A DNA stretch of 64,000 bases from Gaiellasilicea sp963749515. Lineage in GTDB: Bacteria; Actinomycetota; Thermoleophilia; Gaiellales; Gaiellaceae. Of this stretch, positions 1 through 8,950 are shown in pieces (the stretch's first letter is position 1; the number at the start of each line of letters is the position of its first letter). The stretch covers positions 124,001-188,000 of the forward strand of contig CAVVMR010000010.1 of assembly GCA_963749515.1 (NCBI GenBank), in the 5' to 3' direction. The notes under the pieces were generated by a model that saw nothing but the letters and a program-made list of their open reading frames with translations, searched no databases and had not been told where the DNA came from. Position numbers and translations under genes: made by a program.

Positions 1-1
1 G

Positions 2-622
2 ACTGCGGTCATGGGGCCCTCCGGCTCGGGCAAGTCGACGCTGATGCACATCATGGCCGGGCTCGACAAGCCGACCACGGGCACGGTCGCGATCGCGGGC
101 ACGGAGATCACGACGCTCAAGGACTCCGACCTGACCAAGCTCCGCCGCACCCACATCGGCTTCGTCTTCCAGTTCTTCAACCTGCTGCCGATGCTGACGG
201 CGGAGGAGAACATCGTCCTGCCGCTCTCGATCGCGGGCGAGAAGGTCGACGCGGAGTGGTTCCGCGGGCTGATCGAGAAGGTCGGGCTCGCCGACCGGCT
301 GCACCACCGTCCGTCGGAGCTCTCGGGCGGCCAGCAGCAGCGCGTCGCGATCGCGCGGGGACTCGTCTCGCGACCGACCGTGTTGTTCGCGGACGAGCCC
401 ACGGGCAACCTCGACTCGACGACCGGGGGCGAGATCCTCACGCTGATGCGCGACTCGGTCGACACGTACGGCCAGACGACGGTGATGGTCACGCACGAGG
501 CACGGGCTGCGGCGATCGCCGACCGCATCCTCTTCCTCGCCGACGGTGAGATCGTCCGCGACCTGCCGCGCTCGGAGCCGCACGAGGTGCTGGCGGCGAT
601 GGAGGAACTGGCCGCCCGGTGA
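2..622 (+). CDS. ABC transporter ATP-binding protein, MacB/LolD type (5' end cut by window)
   Basis: The nucleotide-binding subunit of an ABC system that powers the two FtsX-like permeases directly downstream. The frame is open from base 2 and the first visible Met lies inside the Walker A loop (TAVMGPSGSGKST), so the true start is upstream of the window. The Q-loop (FVFQFFNLLP), signature (LSGGQQQR), Walker B (VLFADEP) followed by TGNLD, and the H-loop (VTHE) are all intact; TGNLD is typical of the MacB/LolD/FtsE group. About 206 residues are visible, roughly 25-30 short of the usual length. The stop overlaps the next gene's GTG (GTGA). The substrate cannot be told from sequence; lipid, peptide or lipoprotein export are the family options. 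Confidence 0.93.
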   Translation, partial: TAVMGPSGSGKSTLMHIMAGLDKPTTGTVAIAGTEITTLKDSDLTKLRRTHIGFVFQFFNLLPMLTAEENIVLPLSIAGEKVDAEWFRGLIEKVGLADRLHHRPSELSGGQQQRVAIARGLVSRPTVLFADEPTGNLDSTTGGEILTLMRDSVDTYGQTTVMVTHEARAAAIADRILFLADGEIVRDLPRSEPHEVLAAMEELAAR

Positions 623-3414
623 TCAGGTTCGCGCTGAAGAGCCTCGCGGGCCGGAAGCTCAGGACGGTTCTCACGGCACTCGCGATCGTCCTCGGCGTGG
701 CGATGATGAGCGGCGCCTACGTCCTGACGGACACGATCGACAAGGCGTTCGACTCGATCTTCGTCGACTCGTACGCCGGGACCGACGCCGTCGTGACCGG
801 CAAGGACCCCGGCTTCAGCTTCGAGGGCGAGTCGGCCCAGGCGCCTCCGATCCCCGCGGACACGCTCGAGCGCGTCCGGCAGGTCGACGGTGTCGAGGTC
901 GCGACGGGATCGGTGCAGGACTTCCAGACGAAGCTGCTGGGGCCGGACGGCGAGGCGATCGACACCGGTGGCGCGCCGTCGTTCGCGTTCGGGATCGACA
1001 CCGCCTCGGAGTACGACCGCTTCAATCCGCTCAACCTGGTCGAAGGGCGCTGGCCCACCGGTAGCACCGAGGTGGCGATCGACGAGGGCGTCGCCGACGA
1101 CGAGGAATTGCAGCTCGGAGACCGGATCGGCGTTGCGGCACTCGGGCCGGCACAGCGCTTCACGATCGTCGGAATCGCCAAGTACGGCGACCTGAGCTCG
1201 CTCGGCGGCGCGACGTTCGCGATCTTCGACGTGGCGACCGCGCAGGGCCTGCTGGACAAGGAGGATGAGCTGGATGCCGTGACGGTCGCGGCCGCGGACG
1301 GCACCACGCCTGAGCAGCTGACGCAGCGAATCCAGAGCGAGCTCGGCGGTGACTTCACGGTGCGGACGGGTGTCCAGCAGGCGAACGAGGAGTCGAGCGA
1401 GATCGCGACGTTCACGACGATCATCCGCTACTTCCTGCTCTCGTTCGCAGGCATCGCCCTCTTCGTCGGCGCGTTCGTCATCTTCAACACGCTGTCGATC
1501 ACGGTCGCGCAGCGGATGCGGGAGTTCGCAACCCTGCGCACGCTCGGTGCATCGCGGCGCCAGGTCCTGCGCTCCGTGATCCTCGAGGCGCTCGTGATCG
1601 GCCTCGGCGCGTCCATCGTCGGCCTGTTCAGCGGTCTCGGCCTCGCCGTCGGCCTGAACGCGCTGTTCAAGGCGCTGAACCTCGACCTGCCCCAGACCCA
1701 GACGGTCTTCGCGACCCGGACGATCGTCGTCTCGCTGGCCGTCGGGACGCTGGTGACGCTCATCGCCGGTCTCTTCCCGGCGATCCGCGCGACCCGAGTG
1801 CCTCCGATCGCGGCGGTCAGGGAGGGCGCGACGCTGCCGCGCGGGCGATTCGCGCGCCTCACGCCGTACATCGCGAGCCTCGTTGTCGCGCTGGCGGTGC
1901 TCGCGCTCGCCTACGGAACGCTCAACGACGACGTCGGGACCGGCGACCGCTTCGCCCTCCTCGGCATCGGCGTTCTCGCGCTCTTCATCGGGGTCGCGAT
2001 GCTCTCGTCGCGGCTCGTGCGCCCGCTCGCGGTCGGCGTCAGCCCGATCGGTCACTGGCTGACGGTGGTCGTGATGATCCTGATGTGGCCGCTGTGGACG
2101 TTGCCGTACTGGCTGCTCCGCCGCGGCGCGTTCGGGCTCGACGACGCGCTCAAGCGCATCGGCGCGCTCCTGCTCGGAACGGTGCTCAATCCGCTGCTCG
2201 CGCTGGTCGTGCTCGTGATGTGGCTCCGGAGCGTTGTGACCAAGTGGGAGCCGGAGTGGCCGATGGAGTTCCCGACCGTGCTGCCGTCGACGCGGATCAA
2301 CCGCATCGGCCGCGAGAATGCGCGGCGGAATCCGGGCCGCACGGCGGCGACCGCGGCGGCGCTGATGATCGGGATCGCGCTCGTGACCTTCATCTCCGTG
2401 CTCGCCTACGGCCTGCGGGTCTCGAACAGCGATGCGATCGAGCGCCAGATCCAGTCCGACCTGATCATCACCTCGCAGGACGGCTACTCCGAGTTCCCGG
2501 CCGCCGTCGGCGATGCCGCTGCCGACGTGGGTGGCATCGAGACGGTCAGCAACGTCCGGCAGGACATCGCCCAGATCGACGGCGACGGCGCCAACCTCAC
2601 TGGCCTGGACGACCAGATCGCCGAGGTGTACGACTTCCGCTGGGAGGACGGCTCCGACGAGGTGCTCACGCAACTCGGCGAGGACGGCGCGCTGCTGCCG
2701 AACAACGTCGCCGAGGATCGGGACCTTGCCGTCGGCGACTCCTTCACCGTGCGCTCCACGGAGAACGTGTCGAAGGAGTTCGTCGTCCGCGGGATCTACG
2801 AGGGCAGTCCGTTCTACCCGCTGCTCGGTACGGCGAGCGTCTCGCAGGAGGCGTTCGACGAGCTCTACGAGCGTCCGCGCAACCGCTTCACGCTCCTCAA
2901 TACCGCTGCCGGCGGTGGGGCGGCGAGGACGAATGTCGAGAGCGCGCTCGACGGCTTCCCGGACACGCGCCTCCAGACGCGTTCCGAGTGGATCGACAAG
3001 GAGGATCAGGAGATCCAGCAGTTCCTGCTGCTGCTCTACGTCCTGCTCGCCCTCTCCGTGATCATCAGCCTCTTCGGGATGGTGAACACGCTCGCGCTGT
3101 CGGTCTTCGAGCGAACGCGGGAGCTGGGAATGCTCCGGGCGATCGGGATGACGCAGCGGCAGACGCGACGCATGGTCCGGCACGAGAGCGTCATCACCGC
3201 GCTGATCGGCGCGGCGCTCGGGCTACCGCTCGGGATCTTCCTGGCGGCGCTCGTCACGAACGCGCTCGGCCAGTACGACCTCCGCTTCGAGCTGCCGATC
3301 AGCCAGCTGATCGTCCTCGCGGTCGTGGCGGTGATCGCGGGTCTGGTGGCGGCGGTCACGCCGGCACGCCGCGCGGCGAGGCTCGATCCGCTCAAGGCAC
3401 TCCAGTACGAATGA
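619..3414 (+). CDS. FtsX-like (MacB-family) ABC permease, first of a tandem pair
   Basis: A 931-residue membrane permease. It has an N-terminal membrane anchor (about residues 12-36), a large extracytoplasmic domain, an FtsX core (about 265-400) whose loop reads TLRTLGASRRQVL, a central hydrophobic segment (about 415-535), a second extracytoplasmic domain, and a second FtsX core near the C-terminus (LGMLRAIGMTQRQTRRM). The layout is that of double-FtsX permeases of the ABC3/MacB superfamily. The GTG start overlaps the ATPase stop by 4 bases, implying coupled translation. It is a close paralogue of the next gene over its full length, so the two probably arose by tandem duplication and may form a heterodimer. 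Substrate unknown. Confidence 0.92.
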   Translation: MIRFALKSLAGRKLRTVLTALAIVLGVAMMSGAYVLTDTIDKAFDSIFVDSYAGTDAVVTGKDPGFSFEGESAQAPPIPADTLERVRQVDGVEVATGSVQDFQTKLLGPDGEAIDTGGAPSFAFGIDTASEYDRFNPLNLVEGRWPTGSTEVAIDEGVADDEELQLGDRIGVAALGPAQRFTIVGIAKYGDLSSLGGATFAIFDVATAQGLLDKEDELDAVTVAAADGTTPEQLTQRIQSELGGDFTVRTGVQQANEESSEIATFTTIIRYFLLSFAGIALFVGAFVIFNTLSITVAQRMREFATLRTLGASRRQVLRSVILEALVIGLGASIVGLFSGLGLAVGLNALFKALNLDLPQTQTVFATRTIVVSLAVGTLVTLIAGLFPAIRATRVPPIAAVREGATLPRGRFARLTPYIASLVVALAVLALAYGTLNDDVGTGDRFALLGIGVLALFIGVAMLSSRLVRPLAVGVSPIGHWLTVVVMILMWPLWTLPYWLLRRGAFGLDDALKRIGALLLGTVLNPLLALVVLVMWLRSVVTKWEPEWPMEFPTVLPSTRINRIGRENARRNPGRTAATAAALMIGIALVTFISVLAYGLRVSNSDAIERQIQSDLIITSQDGYSEFPAAVGDAAADVGGIETVSNVRQDIAQIDGDGANLTGLDDQIAEVYDFRWEDGSDEVLTQLGEDGALLPNNVAEDRDLAVGDSFTVRSTENVSKEFVVRGIYEGSPFYPLLGTASVSQEAFDELYERPRNRFTLLNTAAGGGAARTNVESALDGFPDTRLQTRSEWIDKEDQEIQQFLLLLYVLLALSVIISLFGMVNTLALSVFERTRELGMLRAIGMTQRQTRRMVRHESVITALIGAALGLPLGIFLAALVTNALGQYDLRFELPISQLIVLAVVAVIAGLVAAVTPARRAARLDPLKALQYE

Positions 3415-3430
3415 TGTTGGGGGACGCAGC

Positions 3431-6211
3431 GTGATCAAGTTCGCGCTCAAAGGACTGTTCGGCCGGAAGCTCCGCACGTCGCTGACGGCGTTCGCGATCG
3501 TGCTCGGCGTCGCGATGGTCAGCGGCACGTATGTCCTCACCGACTCGATCGACAAGGCGTTCGACTCGATCTTCACCGAGTCGCGCGCCGGCTCGACCGC
3601 CGTGATCTCCGGCAAGTCGGCTTTCGACCTTACGGAAGGACAGGGCGCCTCCAACCCGCTCCTCGACGAGTCGCTGCTTGCCAGGGTGCGCGAGGTTCCG
3701 GATGTGGCCGCGTCGGAGGGCAGCGTCGACGGCGAAGCGCAGATCATCGGCGACGACGGCAAGGCGATCGTCTACGGCGGCGCGCCGAACCTCGGCTTCT
3801 CGATCGCCAACGGCGACTCCGTCTTCAACCCGCTCACACTCGTGGAGGGCGACTGGCCGGGGCCGCGCGAGGTGGCGATCGACGAGGCGACGGCGGACAA
3901 GGAGGACTTCCGCGTCGGCCAGGTGGTCGGCGTGCAGGGAGAAGGGCCGGTCGAGCGCCTCCGCATCTCCGGCTTCTTCCGGTTCGGCTCGGTCTCGACG
4001 ATCGGCGGGGCGACGCTGGCCGGCTTCGACCTCGCGACCGCACAGCGCATCTTCGACAAGGAAGGCAAGCTCGACGAGATCGCCGTGGCCGGCGAACCAG
4101 GCGTTGCCGAGACGAAGGTCGTCGAGGAGATTCAGACGATCCTGCCGCCGACCGCACAGGTCCAGCTCGCCTCCGAGCAGGCGGAGGAGGACGCCGAGGA
4201 CACGAACGAGTTCATCACCTTCCTGCAGGGCTTCCTGCTCGCTTTCGCGGGTATCGCGCTCTTCGTCGGCAGCTTCGTGATCGCCAACTCGCTCTCGATC
4301 ACGATCGCGCAGCGGACGCGCGAGTTCGCGACCATTCGGACACTCGGCGGCTCGCGCCGTCAGGTGCTCGGCTCGATCGTGATCGAGGCCCTCGTCGTCG
4401 GAGTCGTTGCCTCGATCGTCGGCCTGGTCTCCGGGCTCGCGCTGGCGAAGGGCCTCTTCAGGCTCTTCGACGCGGTCGGCTTCACGCTCCCGAATCAGGG
4501 GCTTTTGCTCGAGACGCGGACGATCGTCGTCTCACTCCTCGTCGGCATCCTGGTGACGCTTCTCGCCAGCATTCGGCCGGCCGTCAGGGCGACGCGTGTG
4601 CCGCCGATCGCCGCCGTGCGCGAAGGCGCGACGCTGCCCGAGTCGCGCTTTGCGCGCTTCCGCACCGTCGGCTCGCTCGGGCTGACCGGAATCGGGTTCG
4701 CCGCGCTCGGATACGGGCTGTTCGGGAGCGGCCTCGGAACGACCCAGGTCCTGCTCTGGATGGGGATCGGGGCGCTCCTGATCTTCATCGGTGTCGCGCT
4801 CTTCGCCGCAAGGATCGTTCGGCCGATCGCCGGCCTCGTGAACCCTGTCGGCACCTGGGCGGTGGTCGTCCTCTCGATTCTGGTCTGGCCACTCTGGACG
4901 CTCCCGTTCTGGCTGCTGCGCTCGGCCGCGTTCGGTCCAGGGACAACGGGAAGGCGCATCCTCTTCGGCCTCGCGGGCAGTGTCCTGAACCCGTTGCTGG
5001 CGCTCATCGTCCTGCTCATGTGGGCTCGATCCGCCTTGAGCTCGTGGGAGCCGGAGTGGCCGATCGAGTTCCCCGGGGTCTTGCCCGACCGCACCATGAA
5101 CCGGGTAGCCACCGAGAACTCGCGTCGCAATCCGCAGCGCACCGCTTCGACCGCCGCGGCGCTGATGATCGGGCTGGCGCTGGTCACCCTGGTCGCGACT
5201 CTCGCAGCCGGGATCACGAGCACCTTCCGCGGGGCTGTCGACGACATCTTCACCTCCGACTACGCGATCACCGCGCAGAACAACTTCTCGCCGATTCCCA
5301 CCGACGCGGCTCAAGCCGTCGCGAACGTGGCGGGAGTCGAGGCGGTGGCGAGCACGCGCACCGGCGAGGCTCGCGTCTTCGATTCGGTGGAGTTCGTGAC
5401 GGCCGTGGACGAGGACGCAGACAAGGTGCTGACCCTCGAGTGGAAGGAAGGCTCGCAGGCGGTGCTCGGGAGTCTCGGTGCCGACGGCGCCTTCGTCGAC
5501 GACGGCTTCGCCGAAGATCACAACCTGAACGTGGGCTCACGGATCTCCATCCAGGTGCCGTCGGGCAAGGAGATCGAGCTCGTCATCAAGGGAATCTTCG
5601 ATCCGCCGGCGGGCGGCTCGCCGTTCGGCTCCGTGACGTTCTCGAGCGAGACCTTCGACCGCGAGTACGAGAACCCGAAGAACCTCTACACGTTCGTGCA
5701 GATGCGCGGTGGCATCACAGAGGGGAACACGACGGTGCTCGAGAACGCGCTGAAAGACTTCCCCAACGCGAAGGCCCAGACGCGCGACCAGTTCGTCGAC
5801 AACCAGATCAGCGGCCTCAACGACATTCTCAACATCCTCTACGTGCTGCTCGCCCTCTCGGTGATCGTCAGCCTCTTCGGGATCGTCAACACGCTCGTGC
5901 TGACGGTCTTCGAGCGCACGCGTGAGCTCGGGATGCTGCGTGCGATCGGGATGACGCGGCGCCAGGTGCGGCGAATGATCCGGCACGAGAGCGTGATCAC
6001 CGCGCTGATCGGCGGTGTGCTCGGGATCGTCCTCGGCATCGTCCTCGGCGCCTTGCTGATCGCACGGGTCGACTTCATCGAGTTCGCGCTTCCGACCGGG
6101 CAGATCGTCACGTTCGCGATCGCGGCGATCGTCGTCGGCATCCTCGCCGCCATCTTCCCGGCGCGGCGTGCGGCCAAGCTCGATCCGCTCGAAGCGCTCC
6201 AGTACGAATAG
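3431..6211 (+). CDS. FtsX-like (MacB-family) ABC permease, second of a tandem pair
   Basis: A 926-residue paralogue of the preceding permease with the same order of parts: N-terminal anchor (about 12-36), extracytoplasmic domain, first FtsX core with TIRTLGGSRRQVL, central hydrophobic segment, second extracytoplasmic domain, and C-terminal FtsX core with LGMLRAIGMTRRQVRRM. Both genes begin with nearly the same pattern (MI-FALK-L-GRKLRT) and end in DPL-ALQYE. The GTG at 3431 follows a purine-rich stretch (GGGGGACGCAGC), and 16 bases separate it from the previous stop. With the ATPase it forms a three-gene operon. The stop codon TAG supplies the first bases of a likely -10 element for the next gene. 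Confidence 0.92.
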   Translation: MIKFALKGLFGRKLRTSLTAFAIVLGVAMVSGTYVLTDSIDKAFDSIFTESRAGSTAVISGKSAFDLTEGQGASNPLLDESLLARVREVPDVAASEGSVDGEAQIIGDDGKAIVYGGAPNLGFSIANGDSVFNPLTLVEGDWPGPREVAIDEATADKEDFRVGQVVGVQGEGPVERLRISGFFRFGSVSTIGGATLAGFDLATAQRIFDKEGKLDEIAVAGEPGVAETKVVEEIQTILPPTAQVQLASEQAEEDAEDTNEFITFLQGFLLAFAGIALFVGSFVIANSLSITIAQRTREFATIRTLGGSRRQVLGSIVIEALVVGVVASIVGLVSGLALAKGLFRLFDAVGFTLPNQGLLLETRTIVVSLLVGILVTLLASIRPAVRATRVPPIAAVREGATLPESRFARFRTVGSLGLTGIGFAALGYGLFGSGLGTTQVLLWMGIGALLIFIGVALFAARIVRPIAGLVNPVGTWAVVVLSILVWPLWTLPFWLLRSAAFGPGTTGRRILFGLAGSVLNPLLALIVLLMWARSALSSWEPEWPIEFPGVLPDRTMNRVATENSRRNPQRTASTAAALMIGLALVTLVATLAAGITSTFRGAVDDIFTSDYAITAQNNFSPIPTDAAQAVANVAGVEAVASTRTGEARVFDSVEFVTAVDEDADKVLTLEWKEGSQAVLGSLGADGAFVDDGFAEDHNLNVGSRISIQVPSGKEIELVIKGIFDPPAGGSPFGSVTFSSETFDREYENPKNLYTFVQMRGGITEGNTTVLENALKDFPNAKAQTRDQFVDNQISGLNDILNILYVLLALSVIVSLFGIVNTLVLTVFERTRELGMLRAIGMTRRQVRRMIRHESVITALIGGVLGIVLGIVLGALLIARVDFIEFALPTGQIVTFAIAAIVVGILAAIFPARRAAKLDPLEALQYE

Positions 6212-6214
6212 CCT
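6209..6214 (+). promoter_or_regulatory. Candidate leaderless -10 (TAGCCT) for HMG-CoA lyase gene
   Basis: TAGCCT, which contains the TAG stop of the upstream permease, lies exactly 6 bases before the GTG at 6221. This is the TAnnnT-N6/7-RTG layout seen at several other first genes in the window. No -35 hexamer is evident. Confidence 0.4.
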
Positions 6215-6220
6215 CGACAC

Positions 6221-7096
6221 GTGCGCGTCACGCTCTGCGATGTCGGCCCCCGCGACGGGCTCCAGAACGAGCCGGACACGGTCGCCCCAGACGTTCGTGC
6301 CGAGCTCGTACGCCGGCTTGCTGCGACCGGGCTGCCGCGGATCGAGGCGGCCAGCTTCGTCAGCGACGAGCGCGTGCCGCAGATGGCCGGTGCGGAGCAG
6401 GTCGTCGCTGAGGCCGGCGATGTCCAGGCCGAGCTCTCGGGGCTCGTGCTCAACGAGCGCGGCTGGGAGCGGCTCGCGGCCACGTCACTCGGCCGCGTCA
6501 ACGTGACGCTGGCTGCGACGGAGTCCCTCAACCAGCGGAACGGGAACGCCTCGCTGGCGGAGGCGACGGCCCGGGTGGAGCGAATCCTCGCCGTCGTCGA
6601 CCGGCCGTCGACGGCCACGATCAGCGTCGCGTTCGGCTGCCCGTTCGAGGGCGAGGTCGATCCCGGCGTCGTCGCAGACCTCGCAGAGCGGCTCGTCGCC
6701 GCCGGTGCGGGTGAGGTCGTCCTCGCGGACACGATCGGGGTCGCGACGCCGCTGCAGGTGGAGCGCCTGGTCGAGCGGCTGCTGATCCTCGGTCCTCCGA
6801 TCGGCGGCCACTTCCACGACACGCGCCACACCGGGGTGGCGAACGCCTGGGCTGCGGTCGCGGCCGGTGCGACCGTGCTCGACGCATCGGTGGGCGGCCT
6901 CGGCGGCTGCCCATTCGCGCCACGCGCCACGGGCAATGTCGCCACCGAAGACGTCCTCTTTCTCTTCGACCGTGAAGGCGTCGAGACCGGCGTCGACCTC
7001 GAGGCGCTGATCGGCGTGGCGAAGTGGCTCGAGAAGCTGCTCGGGCGCGAGCTACCCGGCCGCGTCTACCGCGCCGGCCCTTTCCCAGTCACGTAA
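6221..7096 (+). CDS. mvaB: Hydroxymethylglutaryl-CoA lyase
   Basis: Cleaves HMG-CoA into acetyl-CoA and acetoacetate, the last step of leucine degradation. The 291-residue length fits a TIM-barrel HMGL-like protein. Visible features are the N-terminal DVGPRDGLQNE with the catalytic Arg/Asp, the metal-binding His pair in GGHFHDTRHTG, and the lyase signature GGLGGCPFAPRATGNVATED with its active-site Cys. That Cys loop separates HMG-CoA lyase from isopropylmalate synthase and related barrels. The start is GTG 9 bases after the permease stop, with a TAnnnT six bases before it and no clear Shine-Dalgarno. It is convergent with the CoA-transferase gene, with a 3-base gap. The branched-chain amino acid transporters elsewhere in the window fit a leucine catabolic role. 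Confidence 0.9.
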   Translation: MRVTLCDVGPRDGLQNEPDTVAPDVRAELVRRLAATGLPRIEAASFVSDERVPQMAGAEQVVAEAGDVQAELSGLVLNERGWERLAATSLGRVNVTLAATESLNQRNGNASLAEATARVERILAVVDRPSTATISVAFGCPFEGEVDPGVVADLAERLVAAGAGEVVLADTIGVATPLQVERLVERLLILGPPIGGHFHDTRHTGVANAWAAVAAGATVLDASVGGLGGCPFAPRATGNVATEDVLFLFDREGVETGVDLEALIGVAKWLEKLLGRELPGRVYRAGPFPVT

Positions 7097-7099
7097 CCG

Positions 7100-8308
7100 T
7101 TACGTGGCCTCGGGGACGCGGACGATGCCGGCCCGCGCCAGCTCGGCGATCTCCTCGTCGGCGTAGCCGGCCTCGCGCAGGATCTCGGCGGTGTGCTCGC
7201 CGAGGAGCGGCGGCGCGCTCCGGTGCCGGACGCGCTCCGAGTCGAGCGACAGCGGCAGCGCCGGGAGCCTGAGGTCCGGGATCGCGGGATGGGGGAGGTC
7301 CTGCATGATTCCCAGCGCCTCTGTCTGCGGCGAGGCGAGGATGTCTGCGACATCCGCAACCGGGGCGGCCGGGACACCCGCGCGGGTGAGCCGCTCGTGC
7401 CAGGACGCGGTGTCGTCCTGGGCGAAGTACGGCTCCAGGAGTGCGATCAGCGCCTCACGGTTCGCGACCCGGTCGGGGTTCGTGCGGAAGCGCGGGTCGC
7501 CCGCGAGATCGAGCGCGCCGAGCTCGCCACAGAGGAGCGCGTACAGGCGATCGTTCCCGGCCGCCACCATCAGCTCGCCGTCGCGGGTGCGGATCACCTC
7601 GTAGGGAGCGATCGTCGGGAAGCCGGTCCCCTGACCCTGCGGCACCGTCCCGTCCGCGAGATAGCCGGCGAGGTGGTAGCCGATGTACCCGAGCGCGGTC
7701 TCGTAGAGCGAGACGTCGACGAGGCGGCCGGCGCCAGTCGTCTGGCGCTCGAGCAGCGCGGCGAGGATCCCCAGGGCGGCCCAGGTGCCCGTGCCCTGGT
7801 CGATGAGGGAAGAGCCGACACGCACGCCGGGCCGTCCGGGCTCCCCGGTCATCGAGATCAGCCCGCCCGCCGCCTGCATCAGCGCGTCGTAGCCCGGCTC
7901 GTCCCGCTGCGGGCCGACGCTCCCGTACGCGCCGATCGAGCAGTAGACGAGGCGTTCGTTCTTCGCTCGTAGCTCGTCCGGCCCGAGCCCGAGCCGAGCG
8001 GCAAGACCCGGGCGCAGGCTCTGCAGGAAGACATCGGCGCCGTCGACCAGGCGGAGCAGCGCCTCGCGCCCCCGCGGCTCGCGGAGCGAGCAGGCCAGCG
8101 AGCGCTTCGAGGCGTTGGCCGAGAGGAACATCATCCCCTCTCCGTTCCAGAACGGCGGTCCCCAGGCGCGGCCGTCGTCACCCGTGTCCGGCCGCTCGAC
8201 CTTGATCACGTCGGCGCCGAGCGCGCCGAGGATCTCCGCGCAGTAGGGGCCGGCGATCGACGTCGTCACGTCGAGCACGCGCATCCCGGCGAGCGGCGAG
8301 AAGGGCAT
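7100..8308 (-). CDS. CaiB/BaiF family CoA-transferase (class III)
   Basis: Moves CoA between acyl groups. A 402-residue protein of normal family length. The N-terminus PLAGMRVLDVT..IAGPY, the CoA-binding GADVIKVERP and the segment GVRVGSSLIDQGTG..ALGILAALLER are standard for the family. I chose the ATG at 8308 because the family begins just before PLxGxRVLD; an open frame continues much farther upstream but would run into the divergent DedA gene. Related enzymes act on formate/oxalate, carnitine, succinate or alpha-methylacyl substrates, and the sequence alone does not decide between them. It stands alone, divergent from dedA-like and convergent with HMG-CoA lyase. Confidence 0.88.
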   Translation of the reverse strand: MPFSPLAGMRVLDVTTSIAGPYCAEILGALGADVIKVERPDTGDDGRAWGPPFWNGEGMMFLSANASKRSLACSLREPRGREALLRLVDGADVFLQSLRPGLAARLGLGPDELRAKNERLVYCSIGAYGSVGPQRDEPGYDALMQAAGGLISMTGEPGRPGVRVGSSLIDQGTGTWAALGILAALLERQTTGAGRLVDVSLYETALGYIGYHLAGYLADGTVPQGQGTGFPTIAPYEVIRTRDGELMVAAGNDRLYALLCGELGALDLAGDPRFRTNPDRVANREALIALLEPYFAQDDTASWHERLTRAGVPAAPVADVADILASPQTEALGIMQDLPHPAIPDLRLPALPLSLDSERVRHRSAPPLLGEHTAEILREAGYADEEIAELARAGIVRVPEAT

Positions 8309-8341
8309 CGGCTCATCATCGCCACTCGGGTCTCTGAGAGG

Positions 8342-8950
8342 ATGTCGGAAGTGTTCGAGTCGATCGTAGATGCCGTCTCCGGCTCGAACTGGAGCTACTT
8401 GATCGTCTTCGTGATCGCGATGCTCGACGCGTTCTTTCCCGTCGTGCCGAGCGAGGCGACCGCGATCGCGGCCGGCGTGGTCGCGGGAACAGGAGGTCTC
8501 CGGGTCGAGCTCGTGATCCTCGCAGCCGCGCTGGGGGCGATTGCCGGGGACAACATCTGCTTCACGGGCGGCCACTTCCTCGGGGAGCGCTTGAATCAGC
8601 GCTTCTTCCAGGGAGAGAAGAGCAAGAAACGAGTTCTCTGGGCGCAAAAGACGCTCGAGGAACGAGGCGGCTACATCATCGTCGTCGCCCGCTTCATCCC
8701 GGGCGGCAGGACGGTGACCACCTTCACCGCCGGCTTCGTGGACGGGATGCCCTGGCGCAGGTTCATCCGCTACGACACGATCGCGGGCGCGATCTGGGGC
8801 ACCTACACGGTGATGCTCGGCTACATCGGCGGCAAGTCGTTCGAGGAGGAGCCGTGGAAGGGGCTCATCCTCGCGTTCGCGTTCGCCCTCGCAGTGACCG
8901 TCGCGGTCGAGGTGGTGAGGCATTTCCGTCGCCGCGGCAAGCACGCATGA
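8342..8950 (+). CDS. DedA family (SNARE-associated/VTT) membrane protein
   Basis: A 202-residue integral membrane protein. It has the VTT/DedA pattern: hydrophobic N-terminus, FFPVVPSEATAIAAG (the conserved acidic reentrant region), GAIAGDNICFTGG, and the C-terminal ARFIPGGRT..FTAGFVDGMPWRRFIRYDTIAGAIWG, where the conserved Arg and Pro of the second reentrant loop are present. The family flips undecaprenyl phosphate or phospholipids across the membrane and affects proton-motive force. GAGAGG directly precedes the ATG and is closer than an ideal Shine-Dalgarno. The stop overlaps the next ATG (ATGA), so the two genes are translationally coupled. Confidence 0.9.
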   Translation: MSEVFESIVDAVSGSNWSYLIVFVIAMLDAFFPVVPSEATAIAAGVVAGTGGLRVELVILAAALGAIAGDNICFTGGHFLGERLNQRFFQGEKSKKRVLWAQKTLEERGGYIIVVARFIPGGRTVTTFTAGFVDGMPWRRFIRYDTIAGAIWGTYTVMLGYIGGKSFEEEPWKGLILAFAFALAVTVAVEVVRHFRRRGKHA

